Assembly: GCA_938003765.1 (NCBI GenBank)
Contig: CALKYE010000148.1
Coordinates: forward strand, 1 to 36,910
DNA length: 36,910 nucleotides
Direction: 5' to 3'
From: an uncultured Planctomycetia bacterium
GTDB taxonomy: Bacteria; Planctomycetota; UBA1135; GCA-002686595
A model generated the notes under the pieces. It was not told the DNA's origin, did not search any database, and was given only the letters and a program-made list of their open reading frames with translations. Within the stretch, counting starts at the first letter, position 1. Every line of letters begins with the position of its first letter. The translations under genes were made by a program, and so were the position numbers. Below, piece after piece: positions 8,249 to 16,334 of this stretch.

Positions 8249-9352
8249 TCAGAGCCAGCCGGCGCGCTCGAGGAACCAGTAGAGCCCGGCGCAGGTCACT
8301 GCGACGGCGCCGCCGCGGCGCAGCCAGCGCGGCGCGAACCAGCCCTCGGGATCGCCCTCGTGCGTGCGGTCGCCCGGCAGCCAGCGGAGCACGAGCGCCG
8401 CCGCGAGCACCGCCGCTAGTTGTCCGAGTTCGACGCCGACGTTGAAGCCCGCGAGCGCCGTGAGCTTGAGCGGCTCGACGATCAGGCTCTCCCCCACGAA
8501 GCCCGCGAAGCCCAGCCCGTGGATCAGGCCGAAGCCGAACGCTTCGACCCAGCGCGCGCCCGGGCGCCGCACGATCAGGCTCTCCGCGCCGACGTAGGCG
8601 ATGGACAGCGCGATCGCGAGCTCGACCAGGCGGCCGGGCGCGTCGATCCAGCCCAACGCAGCGGACGCGAGCGTCAGCGAATGAGCCGCGGTGAACGCAG
8701 TGACGACGTCGACCAGCGAGCGCACCGACCGCGCGGCGACCAGCAGGGCCAGCAGGAACGCCAGGTGGTCCCATCCGGTGCGGATGTGATCGAAGCCCAA
8801 CGCCACGTAGGAGCGCAGCACGCCGAAGCGCCGCTGCGCCTCGGGTTCGAAGATCCACAGCTCGGCGCCTTCCGCGAAGAGGAAGCCGGCCGGGGCCTCG
8901 TCGTTCCACACGAGCGACGCTGCATCGCGATGCAGCGGATTGCGCTCGCGGAACAGGCGCACGCGCACGGCCAGTTCGCTCGCCTGCGGCGGAAGCGTGA
9001 ACTCGAGTCCGCACACGATGCGCTGTTCGCCGAGCGCGCCCGGCGCGTCGCTCAACTCGGCGCGCAGCAGAGCGCCGCCGAGCGGCTCGAAGGGCTCCGC
9101 GCGCGCGCTCAACTGGTAATGCTCGAGCAGGTAGCGCTCCAGCGGTCCCCGTGCGGCGTCGAGTTCCGCGCGGGTGACGACCAGATCGCCGTCGCGATCC
9201 AGCGGCACGCTCTCGATCAGCGAAAGCGCCTGGAGCGCGAGTTCGACCGTCGCCTGCTCCCCGCGCACCACGATGCGCGACGAGGACTTCGAATCGGGGT
9301 GCCGCGCCGGCGCCAACGCCGCGAGGACCGAGAGAGCAAGGGCGACGAGCAC
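8249..9352 (-). CDS. HupE/UreJ_2-type membrane protein with extracytoplasmic N-terminal domain
   Basis: Polytopic membrane protein of 367 residues. Residues 1-17 form a signal peptide (VLVALALSVLAALAPA). About 25-170 form a soluble, strand-rich domain, and about 185-365 contain the membrane helices. Conserved family motifs are visible: FDHIRTGWDHLAFLLALL, FTAAHSLTLASAALG, GFGLIHGLGFAGFVGESL and AGFNVGVELGQLAAV, which supply several His, Asp and Glu residues in helices as expected for a metal-handling channel. The family is associated with nickel/cobalt entry, but the substrate is not proved here, and no urease or hydrogenase gene is nearby. The start is the GTG at 9352; an ATT two codons upstream is possible. 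It sits 30 bases after the TPR glycosyltransferase gene. Confidence 0.8.
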   Translation of the reverse strand: MLVALALSVLAALAPARHPDSKSSSRIVVRGEQATVELALQALSLIESVPLDRDGDLVVTRAELDAARGPLERYLLEHYQLSARAEPFEPLGGALLRAELSDAPGALGEQRIVCGLEFTLPPQASELAVRVRLFRERNPLHRDAASLVWNDEAPAGFLFAEGAELWIFEPEAQRRFGVLRSYVALGFDHIRTGWDHLAFLLALLVAARSVRSLVDVVTAFTAAHSLTLASAALGWIDAPGRLVELAIALSIAYVGAESLIVRRPGARWVEAFGFGLIHGLGFAGFVGESLIVEPLKLTALAGFNVGVELGQLAAVLAAALVLRWLPGDRTHEGDPEGWFAPRWLRRGGAVAVTCAGLYWFLERAGWL

Positions 9353-9382
9353 GGAAATGCGACCCGGAGCGCCAGCGGCGAC

Positions 9383-11500
9383 TCAGCGCCCGCCCGCGCG
9401 CGCCTGCGCCTGAGACTTGAGCGCCCGCGCGCGCGCATGATCGGGTTGGACCGCCAGCACCTTGTCGATGTTCGTCAACGCGTCCTGCACGCGCCCCTGA
9501 CGCAAGAACAGCTCGCACACATCCACCATCAACTCAGGGTTGCGTGTGTCGTACTGCTGCGCGCGTGTGAGGTGCTGCTCGGCGAGGTCGAGCCGACCTT
9601 GCGCGAGGTAGCTCCGCCCCACGCCGTTCTCGGTGATCGATGCGTGCACGCCAGCGGTTCGCGCGCGCTCCCACACCGCGCGAGCGGCGTCGTGTTCGCC
9701 TCGCTGCGTGCGCAGCGCCGCCAATTCGCTGTACAGCTCCGGCACGAGCGGACGTCGCGCGTCCTCGCGGCGGTTGCGCTCCGCGGTGGCCACGGCCTCC
9801 TCGAGCAACGCCAGGATCCCGGCCTGATCGCCGCGGCGACTGAGCGCGGCGCGCACCTCGCGCAGCGCCGCGAGATTGTCGGGCGCGATGGCCACCGTCT
9901 CGCGGAAGGCCTGCTCCGCCAACTCGGGCGAACCGGTGAGGCGATACAGCAAGCCGAGTGTGTGTCGCGCCTGGTGGTTGCCGTAGCCGGGATGCGCCGC
10001 GACGGAAGCCTTCTCGACCTCGAGCGCCTCGGCGAAGGCCTGTTCGCGGTACAGCGTGACCGCGAGGTTGTGCGCGACGAAGTAGTTGTCGGGCTGGACC
10101 TCGAAGGCGCGTTGGAACAGCGTCTTCGAACTGCTCCACACCTGGGTCTGGCGCCAGGTGAGCGGCGCGAGCACCGCGCTCGCGAGGAGTGCGGCGCCGA
10201 GCAACGCGTGCGCTCGGCTCCGTCTCGTCGCGCTCGGCGCCCGCAGCGCCCAGGTCACGGCGACGCCCGCGAGCGCGACCGAGAACGGCATCGACGCGAT
10301 GTACGCGTAGCGGTCGGCGACCTTCTGCGCTCCGCTCTGCAAGAGTCCCAGGACGGGAGACACGAGGACTCCGTACTGGAACCAGGTCGCGAGCACCGCG
10401 GGCGCGCGGCGGCGCAACAGCAGCGCGGCGATCGTCACGAGCACGACTACGGCCATCGCGGCGAGATGGATCGGCGCGTCCCAGTGGAAATCCACCTCGA
10501 GCAGGTAGTGGCACGAGAGGTTGGTGGGCCACAGCGTCTTGAGCACGTAGAAGCACAGCCCGTAACTGGCCTGCGCTGCTCGCGCGAGCGCGCCGTGCTC
10601 TGCGAAGCTCATCACGGCGCCGATGTCGGCCTGCGCGCCTGCTGCCTTGGCTGCGCCCCACACGGCTACGGCGCCGAAGGCGAGCTTCTCGCACACCAGG
10701 CGATTCCAGCCCGGTCCGTCGCCGCCGCGGCTCGGCAGGCGGCGCAGCGGATACACGTCGAGCGCGAGCAGCACGACGGGAAGCGTGATGCCCCAGGCCT
10801 TCGAGAGAAGGGACGCGAGGTACAGGACGAGGGCGGGCGCGAGCCAGGCCCACGAGGCGCCCAGTCGCGCGCCGCGCAGGTAGACGAGCACCGTCAGACT
10901 CAGGAACAGGCCCGAGAGAAGGTCGCGACGCTCGGTGATCCATGCGACCGACTCGACGCGCAAGGGGTGCAGCGCCCAGGTCGTCGCTGCGAGCAGCGCG
11001 CCCGCACGCAGCAGCAGCGTTCCCGCGCCGTCCGCGTCAACTGGACGCTGCGACGCGTCGTCCGACGCGAACCGGCGCGCGCGAACCGAGCCGCTGATCC
11101 AGCGCAGCAGCTCCAGGCACACGAAGTAGAACGCCAGCGCGCCGAGCGCGTGGAGCGCGAGGTTCGTGCGGTGGAGCGGCTCGGGCAGCGGCTGACCGTC
11201 GGGCGCGCGCGCCCACAACACGTAGTCCGCGCAGAAGCTCAGCCACGTGAGCGGGTGCCAGTGACCGTAGTGCGATTCGTTCCACAGCCACTGGAACTGC
11301 TCCTCCCCGAACCCGCGCCAGCGGTAGTTCAGCTCGAAGTTGGCGTCGTCGTCGAGCGCGACGAAGGGATAACCGGTCGCGGGCCAGAAGGCCGCCGCGG
11401 CAAGCGCGAGCACGAGCAGCGGGAACAGCCACGCGCTCGCTCGGGCCAGGCCGCTTACAGGCTCGGGTTGGTCCGTCCTCGTGCCGCTGGGCGTCGACAT
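9383..11500 (-). CDS. TMTC-like GT-C glycosyltransferase with C-terminal TPR repeats
   Basis: Integral membrane protein of 705 residues. The N-terminal two thirds carry about ten hydrophobic helices and an early acidic loop motif (FVALDDDANF at about 49-58). Next come YGHWHPLTWLSFCADY, HRTNLALHALGALAFYF and ALHPLRVESVAWITERRDLL. These are hallmark blocks of bacterial proteins related to eukaryotic TMTC protein O-mannosyltransferases. From about residue 450 onward there are tandem TPR units (for example QPDNYFVAHNLAVTLYREQA and EQHLTRAQQYDTRNPELMVD). Transfer of a sugar to exported protein or glycan is inferred from the family; the donor is unknown. It starts at the ATG at 11500 and leads a leftward run with the HupE-like and crcB genes. 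Confidence 0.8.
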   Translation of the reverse strand: MSTPSGTRTDQPEPVSGLARASAWLFPLLVLALAAAAFWPATGYPFVALDDDANFELNYRWRGFGEEQFQWLWNESHYGHWHPLTWLSFCADYVLWARAPDGQPLPEPLHRTNLALHALGALAFYFVCLELLRWISGSVRARRFASDDASQRPVDADGAGTLLLRAGALLAATTWALHPLRVESVAWITERRDLLSGLFLSLTVLVYLRGARLGASWAWLAPALVLYLASLLSKAWGITLPVVLLALDVYPLRRLPSRGGDGPGWNRLVCEKLAFGAVAVWGAAKAAGAQADIGAVMSFAEHGALARAAQASYGLCFYVLKTLWPTNLSCHYLLEVDFHWDAPIHLAAMAVVVLVTIAALLLRRRAPAVLATWFQYGVLVSPVLGLLQSGAQKVADRYAYIASMPFSVALAGVAVTWALRAPSATRRSRAHALLGAALLASAVLAPLTWRQTQVWSSSKTLFQRAFEVQPDNYFVAHNLAVTLYREQAFAEALEVEKASVAAHPGYGNHQARHTLGLLYRLTGSPELAEQAFRETVAIAPDNLAALREVRAALSRRGDQAGILALLEEAVATAERNRREDARRPLVPELYSELAALRTQRGEHDAARAVWERARTAGVHASITENGVGRSYLAQGRLDLAEQHLTRAQQYDTRNPELMVDVCELFLRQGRVQDALTNIDKVLAVQPDHARARALKSQAQARAGGR

Positions 11501-11559
11501 GCGCGGCCGATCCTACAGCGCGCGATCGGAGCGGCCAGCTCGAGCGCGAGCGGGTCGCG

Positions 11560-13752
11560 TCAGGGCGCGAACGTGATGGCCAGGCCGTTGGAGAGGTTGA
11601 ACTGCTTGGAGCAACCCGCGAGCGTGTCGCGGTGCCAGACCTGGAAGTACCAGGTCGAACCGGACGTGATCAGCCCGTTGGACAGCGCGACCACGCCCGT
11701 GCGCTGGATCGCGCCGGCGCCGCCGCTGTTCTGCACGCCGAAGCGCTTGAGCTGCCCGCTCAAGCAGCGCAAGCCCGCGCCGAACGGTGCGCCGGCCCCG
11801 CCGTTCTTCGTCTCGGCGCCCATGTAGATGATCCCGGGCTTGTTGAGCGGGAGGTCGCTGGCGCTGAGGACGGCGTCGTCGAGCGCGCAGCTCACGCCGC
11901 CGAGGTTCACGAGCTGCGAACCGACGCCGGTCGAGTTCGCGCAGCCGCGGCCCGCATCGCCGGGGTTGGAGCACGGGCAGGTCGCGCCGGTCCCGTCTCC
12001 GAAGCAGAACGGAGTTCCGGTCGGCCCCTCGCAGTTGTCGGGGACACCGTTGAGGTTCTGGTCGAGCTCCGCGCCGGTGGCGATCTCGCACACGTCGCCC
12101 GCCAGGTCGCCATCGCAGTCGAGCTGGTCCGGATTGACGTGCAGCGGGCAGTTGTCACACGCGTCGCCGCGCCCATCGCCGTCGGTGTCGTCCTGCGTCG
12201 GATTGGCGAGCGCGGCGCAGTTGTCGAGGCAGTCGACCACGCCATCGAGGTCCGTGTCGGCGTCGCTCACGCCACAGCCGCAGAGGCCTGGATCGAGCTT
12301 CAGCGGATCGTCGGGGCACTGCTCGAGGCAATCGAGCACTCCGTCACCGTCGCTGTCCACGTCGGGCACGCCGCAGCCGCACGCGCCGGGCTCGAGCTTG
12401 AGCGGATCGTCCGGGCAGAGCTCGAGGCAGTTCGCGACGCCGTCGCCGTCGTCGTCGGCGTCCGACACGCCGCAGCCGCACAGGCCGGGCGAGGTCTTGG
12501 CGGGGTCCGACGGGCAACCGTCGATGCAGTCCGCGGCGCCGTCGCCATCGCTGTCGACGTCGCTCTCGCCGCAACCGCAGATGCCCGGATCGATCTTCGC
12601 GGGATCGGCCGGACAGCCGTCGAAGCAGTCCAGCGTTCCATCGCCGTCGGTGTCGGCGTCGCTCACGCCGCAACCGCACGCGCCGGGCAGCACCTTGTCG
12701 GGGTCCGACGGGCAGGCGTCGGAGATGATCTCGACGACGTCATCGACGGGCCCGTTCAGCGTGAACACGGTGAGGCGCAGCGTGTACACGCCCGGCTCGC
12801 TGAAGCTGACCTGCGTGTCGAGCGCCTGTGCGTTGACGAACGTCGCGACGCCCGGACCGCCGGCCTGCGACCACTCGAACGTCTCCGGGATGCCCTTCAC
12901 GACCAGCGAGTGCGCCGAGCAGTCGTTCAGCACGCCACCGAGCGCGGTCCAGGCCCCGCTGTCGGGGTTGATCTCGACCAACTGTCCGGCGGTGAGGAAT
13001 CCAGCCGTGAGCAGTCCATTCGTCCCGTACAAGCGTCCGCCGTGGAACGCGAGTTCCTCGATGCGTGCGCCGGGGTTGGGCGCCATCGCCACGCTCTGCG
13101 TGATCGCGCCCGTGGTCGGGTTCATGCGCAGCAACTGTCCGCTGTTGAAGTCGACGGCGAACAAGCGGTCGTCGCTGGCGCGGTACGCGAGCGAGCGCAG
13201 ACCCGTCAGACCGGCCAGGGTCGAGAAGCCGACCGTGGTGACGACGCCGTTCGACGGGTCGATGCGCAGGATCTGTTTGCGCACGAGATCGATCGCGAAC
13301 AGACGCTGGCCGGCGGAGTCCCACGCCAAGCCGTGAACGTTGGCCCAGTTGCTCGAGAAGGGCGCGCCCACGGGAGTCACCAGTCCGGTCGACGTGTTGA
13401 CCGTGTAGAGCTGACGACGCGTCGCGTCGACGCCGTACATCACCCCGTTGATGTCCACGAGGTCCGTCGGGTAGCCGTACAACCCGCCCTGCGCATCCTG
13501 CAGCGGACCGACGGCGGTCACGTTGCCGGTGAGCCACTTGAGCAAGTGATCCTCGGTGGCGTTGTTGCCGTCCGACGTCCACCACTGGAGCGGCGTGGAA
13601 TTGACGACGGCGCCTTGGAGCGTCGCGGGGGCAGGGTGCGCAACGTTCTGCGCGGGTCCCGCTTCGGCCTGCGCTTGCGCGGTGGCCGGCGTCGCGAAGA
13701 CGCCGGCGCACAAGGCGAGCAGAGCCAGGGGCAAGCCGAACTGTCGGAGCAT
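11560..13752 (-). CDS. Secreted Cys-rich protein with propeller-like domain, TSP3-like repeats and planctomycete-type C-terminal module
   Basis: Large exported protein of 730 residues. The ATG at 13752 starts a signal peptide (MLRQFGLPLALLALCAGVFA, then TPATAQA); the frame is open 57 bases further but without signal features. About 60-270 has repeated strands with motifs such as RLFAIDLVRKQILRIDP and LRSLAYRASDDRLFAVD, resembling a six- or seven-blade propeller. A PKD-like beta-sandwich covers about 285-345. Then come four 33-residue repeats, each with CGCG, an Asp-rich DxDxDGD calcium-type loop, a Cys, and CPxDPxK, followed by two further Asp-rich loops. The last 140 residues begin FCFGDGTGATCPCSN and contain GSTWYFQVWHRD and a terminal SNGLAITFAP. 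Calcium-dependent rigidity is inferred from the repeat type. Function unknown; probably cell surface or secreted. Confidence 0.8.
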   Translation of the reverse strand: MLRQFGLPLALLALCAGVFATPATAQAQAEAGPAQNVAHPAPATLQGAVVNSTPLQWWTSDGNNATEDHLLKWLTGNVTAVGPLQDAQGGLYGYPTDLVDINGVMYGVDATRRQLYTVNTSTGLVTPVGAPFSSNWANVHGLAWDSAGQRLFAIDLVRKQILRIDPSNGVVTTVGFSTLAGLTGLRSLAYRASDDRLFAVDFNSGQLLRMNPTTGAITQSVAMAPNPGARIEELAFHGGRLYGTNGLLTAGFLTAGQLVEINPDSGAWTALGGVLNDCSAHSLVVKGIPETFEWSQAGGPGVATFVNAQALDTQVSFSEPGVYTLRLTVFTLNGPVDDVVEIISDACPSDPDKVLPGACGCGVSDADTDGDGTLDCFDGCPADPAKIDPGICGCGESDVDSDGDGAADCIDGCPSDPAKTSPGLCGCGVSDADDDGDGVANCLELCPDDPLKLEPGACGCGVPDVDSDGDGVLDCLEQCPDDPLKLDPGLCGCGVSDADTDLDGVVDCLDNCAALANPTQDDTDGDGRGDACDNCPLHVNPDQLDCDGDLAGDVCEIATGAELDQNLNGVPDNCEGPTGTPFCFGDGTGATCPCSNPGDAGRGCANSTGVGSQLVNLGGVSCALDDAVLSASDLPLNKPGIIYMGAETKNGGAGAPFGAGLRCLSGQLKRFGVQNSGGAGAIQRTGVVALSNGLITSGSTWYFQVWHRDTLAGCSKQFNLSNGLAITFAP
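12271..12678 (-). repeat. Four tandem 99-bp coding repeats (33-residue CGCG/Asp-rich units)
   Basis: The CGCG-encoding 12-mer occurs at 12271, 12370, 12469, 12568 and 12667, spaced exactly 99 bases apart each time. Each unit encodes CGCG, then an acidic DxDxDGD loop, a Cys, CPxDP and a Pro-Gly turn. The pattern combines constant Cys/Gly/Asp positions with variable linkers (for example KIDPGI, KTSPGL, KLEPGA, KLDPGL). It resembles thrombospondin type 3 repeats but has an extra CGCG block. It is a protein-level repeat, not a CRISPR or a simple DNA satellite. Confidence 0.9.
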
Positions 13753-13873
13753 GGTGTCGGGATCGTGACGCGCTGGGGGGACTCGCCGGCGCCTCGAACT
13801 CGACGCCAACCGACCCCTAGAAAAATACTCTGACTTCGGCCTCGGTGCGGAGAAGCGCGTCCATCGCTAGCTC
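13753..13873 (-). promoter_or_regulatory. Intergenic region upstream of the TSP3-repeat gene
   Basis: This 121-base gap lies between the sugar isomerase stop and the secreted protein start, both on the minus strand. Its only notable content is an AT-rich patch at about 13819-13832, where the minus strand reads AGTATTTTTCTAGG, standing out from the GC-rich surroundings. A weak, bulged stem (CTTC...GAAG) lies just before the T run, so it could be the terminator of the isomerase transcript, a promoter element of the next gene, or both. I cannot decide between these from sequence. Confidence 0.3.
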
Positions 13874-14929
13874 TCAGGCCCCGTTCGAGTCCGCGAAAGC
13901 GGCATCGAAGGCCACATTCGAACGCGGGAAATCGAGCCGCCGGACGAAAGCGGCCGCGTCGGCGGCCCCGAACTCCCGGTCCATTCCCGAGTCCTCCCAC
14001 TCGACGGTCAGGGGCCCGCGATAGCCCAGGTGGTTCAGACAGCGCACGATCGACTCGAAGTCGATGCGGCCACGTCCGGGCGAGCGGAAGTCCCAGAAGC
14101 GTCCGTCGCTGCCGAACTCGGTGTGCCCGCCGAACACGCCTGCCGCGGCGCCGCGTTCGCTCCACCAGACGTCCTTCACGTGCACGTTCCAGATGCGCTC
14201 GCCGAACTCGCGCAGGAAGGCGATGTAGTCGACGCCCTGATAGCCGAAGTGCGAGGGATCGAAGTTGATGCCGAAGCGCGGATGCTGGCCGAGCGCTGCG
14301 AGCGCGCGGCGCGTGCTGGCGATGTCGAAGGCGATCTCGGTGGGATGGACCTCGAGCGCGAAGCTGACGTCGAGCTTGTCGTACTGATCGAGGATCGGAA
14401 GCCAGCGCTTGGCGAAGTCGGCGAAGCCGCGCTCGAGCTGACCCGGAAGGTTGGGCGGGAAGCTGTACACGAGCTTCCAGATCGAACTCCCGGTGAAGCC
14501 GACGACCACGGTTCGTCCCGTGCGCGCGAGCACTTCCTTGACGTGCTTGGGCGCGGCGTCGAAGAAGCGGCGCGCGGCGCGGCCCGTGTCGATCATCTCC
14601 TTGGCGGCGCGCTTGCGCACACCCTCGGGCTGACCGTCGCCCCACACGTGCGCGGGCAGGATCGACTTGTGGCGCTCGTCGATCTCATCGCACACCGCCT
14701 GGCCGACGAGGTGATTGGAGATCGCGAACGAGCTGACGCCCAGCGACTGCAGGAGCTCCCACTTCTGCGTGCAGTAGTGCTTCTCCTTGAGCGCGCGCTG
14801 AACGTCGAAGTGATCTCCCCAGCAGGCCAGCTCGAGTCCGTCGTAGCCGAGGTTCTTGGCCTTCGCGGCGAGGGTCTCGAGGGGCAGATCGGCCCACTGG
14901 CCGGTGAACAGACAAAGCGGACGAGTCAT
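13874..14929 (-). CDS. Sugar phosphate isomerase/epimerase family protein (xylose-isomerase-like TIM barrel)
   Basis: Cytoplasmic TIM-barrel enzyme, 351 residues, with no signal peptide. The N-terminus reads CLFTGQWADLPLETLAAKAK followed by GYDGLELACWGDHFD, typical of the family. Metal or substrate ligands are provided by conserved acidic/His residues at strand ends: the Glu in FALEVHPTEIAFD, the Asp and His in FGINFDPSHFGYQG, the His in WNVHVKDVWW, and the Glu in LTVEWEDSGMDRE. The exact sugar substrate cannot be read from sequence. It lies 69 bases downstream of a Gfo/Idh/MocA oxidoreductase on the same strand. Such pairs typically act together in oxidation and epimerisation of unusual sugars or inositols, so a shared catabolic route is inferred. 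Confidence 0.88.
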   Translation of the reverse strand: MTRPLCLFTGQWADLPLETLAAKAKNLGYDGLELACWGDHFDVQRALKEKHYCTQKWELLQSLGVSSFAISNHLVGQAVCDEIDERHKSILPAHVWGDGQPEGVRKRAAKEMIDTGRAARRFFDAAPKHVKEVLARTGRTVVVGFTGSSIWKLVYSFPPNLPGQLERGFADFAKRWLPILDQYDKLDVSFALEVHPTEIAFDIASTRRALAALGQHPRFGINFDPSHFGYQGVDYIAFLREFGERIWNVHVKDVWWSERGAAAGVFGGHTEFGSDGRFWDFRSPGRGRIDFESIVRCLNHLGYRGPLTVEWEDSGMDREFGAADAAAFVRRLDFPRSNVAFDAAFADSNGA

Positions 14930-14998
14930 GGTGAGGAGCGACGGTTTCGAGGTTGGGGCGAGCGTCGGTGGAGAACGGTGTGCGACGGGCGCGGCGGG

Positions 14999-16153
14999 CT
15001 ACTTCACCGCCGACAGCGGGATCGAGCAGCGCTCGCGAGCGCTGATGAGCGCGGCCTCGAGCACGCGTTGCGTCTGGTACGCGTCCTCGAAATCAGGCAG
15101 CGGCGCCTCCGGCTCGGCGCCGTCGAGCACGCGCAGGATGTCGGCGGCCATGTTGATGAAGCCGTGCTCGTAGCCGAGCACGTGCGCGTCCGGCCACCAC
15201 GAGGCGGCGTAGGGGTGCTCGCCGGCGGCGGTGCACATGATGCGTCGCCAGCCGTCGGTGCGCCGGTCGGAGACCTCGCACAACTCGAGCACGTTCATGT
15301 CCTCGAACGAGAAGCGCAGCGAGCCGTGTTCGCCGTTGAGTTCGATGCTGTTGTCGTTCTGGTGCCCCGGCGCGAGTCGCGAGGCCTCGAAGCTGGCCGT
15401 GGCGCCGCCGGCGAAGCTGGCGAGGAACAGAACGCAGTCGTCGACGTCGCTCTTGCCCTTCTTGCGCTTCGCGCCGGGGAGCGGCCGTTCGTGCACGAAG
15501 GTGCGAGCGAGCGCGCCGTGAACTTCGGTCACCTCTTCGCCGACGAGGAAGCGCGCCATGTCGACGATGTGCGCGTTGAGGTCTCCGTGCGCGCCCGAAC
15601 CAGCCAGCTTGCGCTGGAAGCGCCAGGACAGCGGCGTCGACGGCCCGCCCCAGTCCTGCAGGTAGTGCGCGCGCACGTGACGGATGGCGCCGAGCCGGCC
15701 TTCGCGAACGAGCCGGTGCGCGAGCGCGACCGCGGGGCAGCGGCGGTAGTTGAACCACACGAACGTGCGAACGCCGCGGCGAGCCGCCTTGCGCGCCGCA
15801 CGCACCATCGCGCGCGCGTCGTCGAGCGTGCCGGCCAGCGGCTTCTCGCAGGCCACGTGCTTGCGCGCCTCGAGCATCGCGATCGCGGGCTCGGCGTGGA
15901 CGTAGTTGGGCGTCCCGACGTCGACCAGCTCGATCTCGTCGAAGTGCGCGATCTCGCGCCAGTCCGTGGTGGTGTTGAGCCAGCCCCAGCGTTCGGCGAA
16001 GCGTTCCAGTTCCTTCGGCTCGCGCGCGCTCACCGTGTGCAGGAGGGGCGCGAGGCCCAGGTCGAAGAACTTCGAGACTTGCGACCACGCGTTGGAATGC
16101 GCGCGGCCCATGAACTTCTGGCCGACGAGGGCGATCGGGAACACTCGAGACAT
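14999..16153 (-). CDS. Gfo/Idh/MocA family NAD(P)-dependent oxidoreductase
   Basis: Cytoplasmic sugar or inositol dehydrogenase-like enzyme, 384 residues. The N-terminal Rossmann domain starts with PIALVGQKFMGRAHSNAW, where the glycine-rich loop is the GQKFMG variant typical of one subgroup. The cofactor-associated EKP motif is at about 103-105 (ACEKPLAG). The substrate-domain motif GDLNAHIVDMARFLVGEE gives the likely catalytic pair His195 and Asp198, with Lys104 completing the usual triad. A predicted beta-sheet C-terminal domain follows. It starts at the ATG at 16153 and sits upstream of the sugar isomerase/epimerase gene, probably in one transcript. The substrate is unknown. Confidence 0.92.
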   Translation of the reverse strand: MSRVFPIALVGQKFMGRAHSNAWSQVSKFFDLGLAPLLHTVSAREPKELERFAERWGWLNTTTDWREIAHFDEIELVDVGTPNYVHAEPAIAMLEARKHVACEKPLAGTLDDARAMVRAARKAARRGVRTFVWFNYRRCPAVALAHRLVREGRLGAIRHVRAHYLQDWGGPSTPLSWRFQRKLAGSGAHGDLNAHIVDMARFLVGEEVTEVHGALARTFVHERPLPGAKRKKGKSDVDDCVLFLASFAGGATASFEASRLAPGHQNDNSIELNGEHGSLRFSFEDMNVLELCEVSDRRTDGWRRIMCTAAGEHPYAASWWPDAHVLGYEHGFINMAADILRVLDGAEPEAPLPDFEDAYQTQRVLEAALISARERCSIPLSAVK

Positions 16154-16334
16154 GAGGAGAGGACTCCGGGGTGATGGGCGACGCAGCGTAGCGTGCGCTG
16201 CGCGCGCGTCGAATCGCCCTCCGACGCCGCGCCAGTCGCCGTCGACGCCCTCACGCTTCGATTGCAGGGTCGCAATGGCGCGCTGGAGGGATGATGATCC
16301 GCTGCTCGCTCACTCGAAGGCCCTGGACCCCGCC
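16154..16334. promoter_or_regulatory. Divergent region between the Gfo/Idh/MocA gene and the beta-helix gene
   Basis: This 181-base gap must contain start signals for both genes. Two inverted repeats are visible: GCAGCG/CGCTGC with a seven-base loop around 16174-16192, and ATTGC/GCAAT with a six-base loop at 16261-16276. The second sits about 60 bases ahead of the beta-helix start and could be an operator, but no regulator gene is nearby and no clear -35/-10 pair is seen. Confidence 0.25.

Noticed and set aside
8420..11827. A 1135-codon rightward open frame
   Set aside because: It is antisense to the HupE-like and TPR glycosyltransferase genes, which have clear family motifs. Its translation is low-complexity Arg/Ala/Glu/His sequence typical of shadow frames.
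12271..12678. CRISPR-like regularly spaced repeats
   Set aside because: The 99-base spacing is codon-exact, lies within a long coding frame and matches protein motif periodicity. No cas gene is near.
11632..13833. A 733-codon rightward open frame opposite the TSP3-repeat gene
   Set aside because: Periodic Val/Ala/His repeats in it are only the antisense reading of the 99-base coding repeats.
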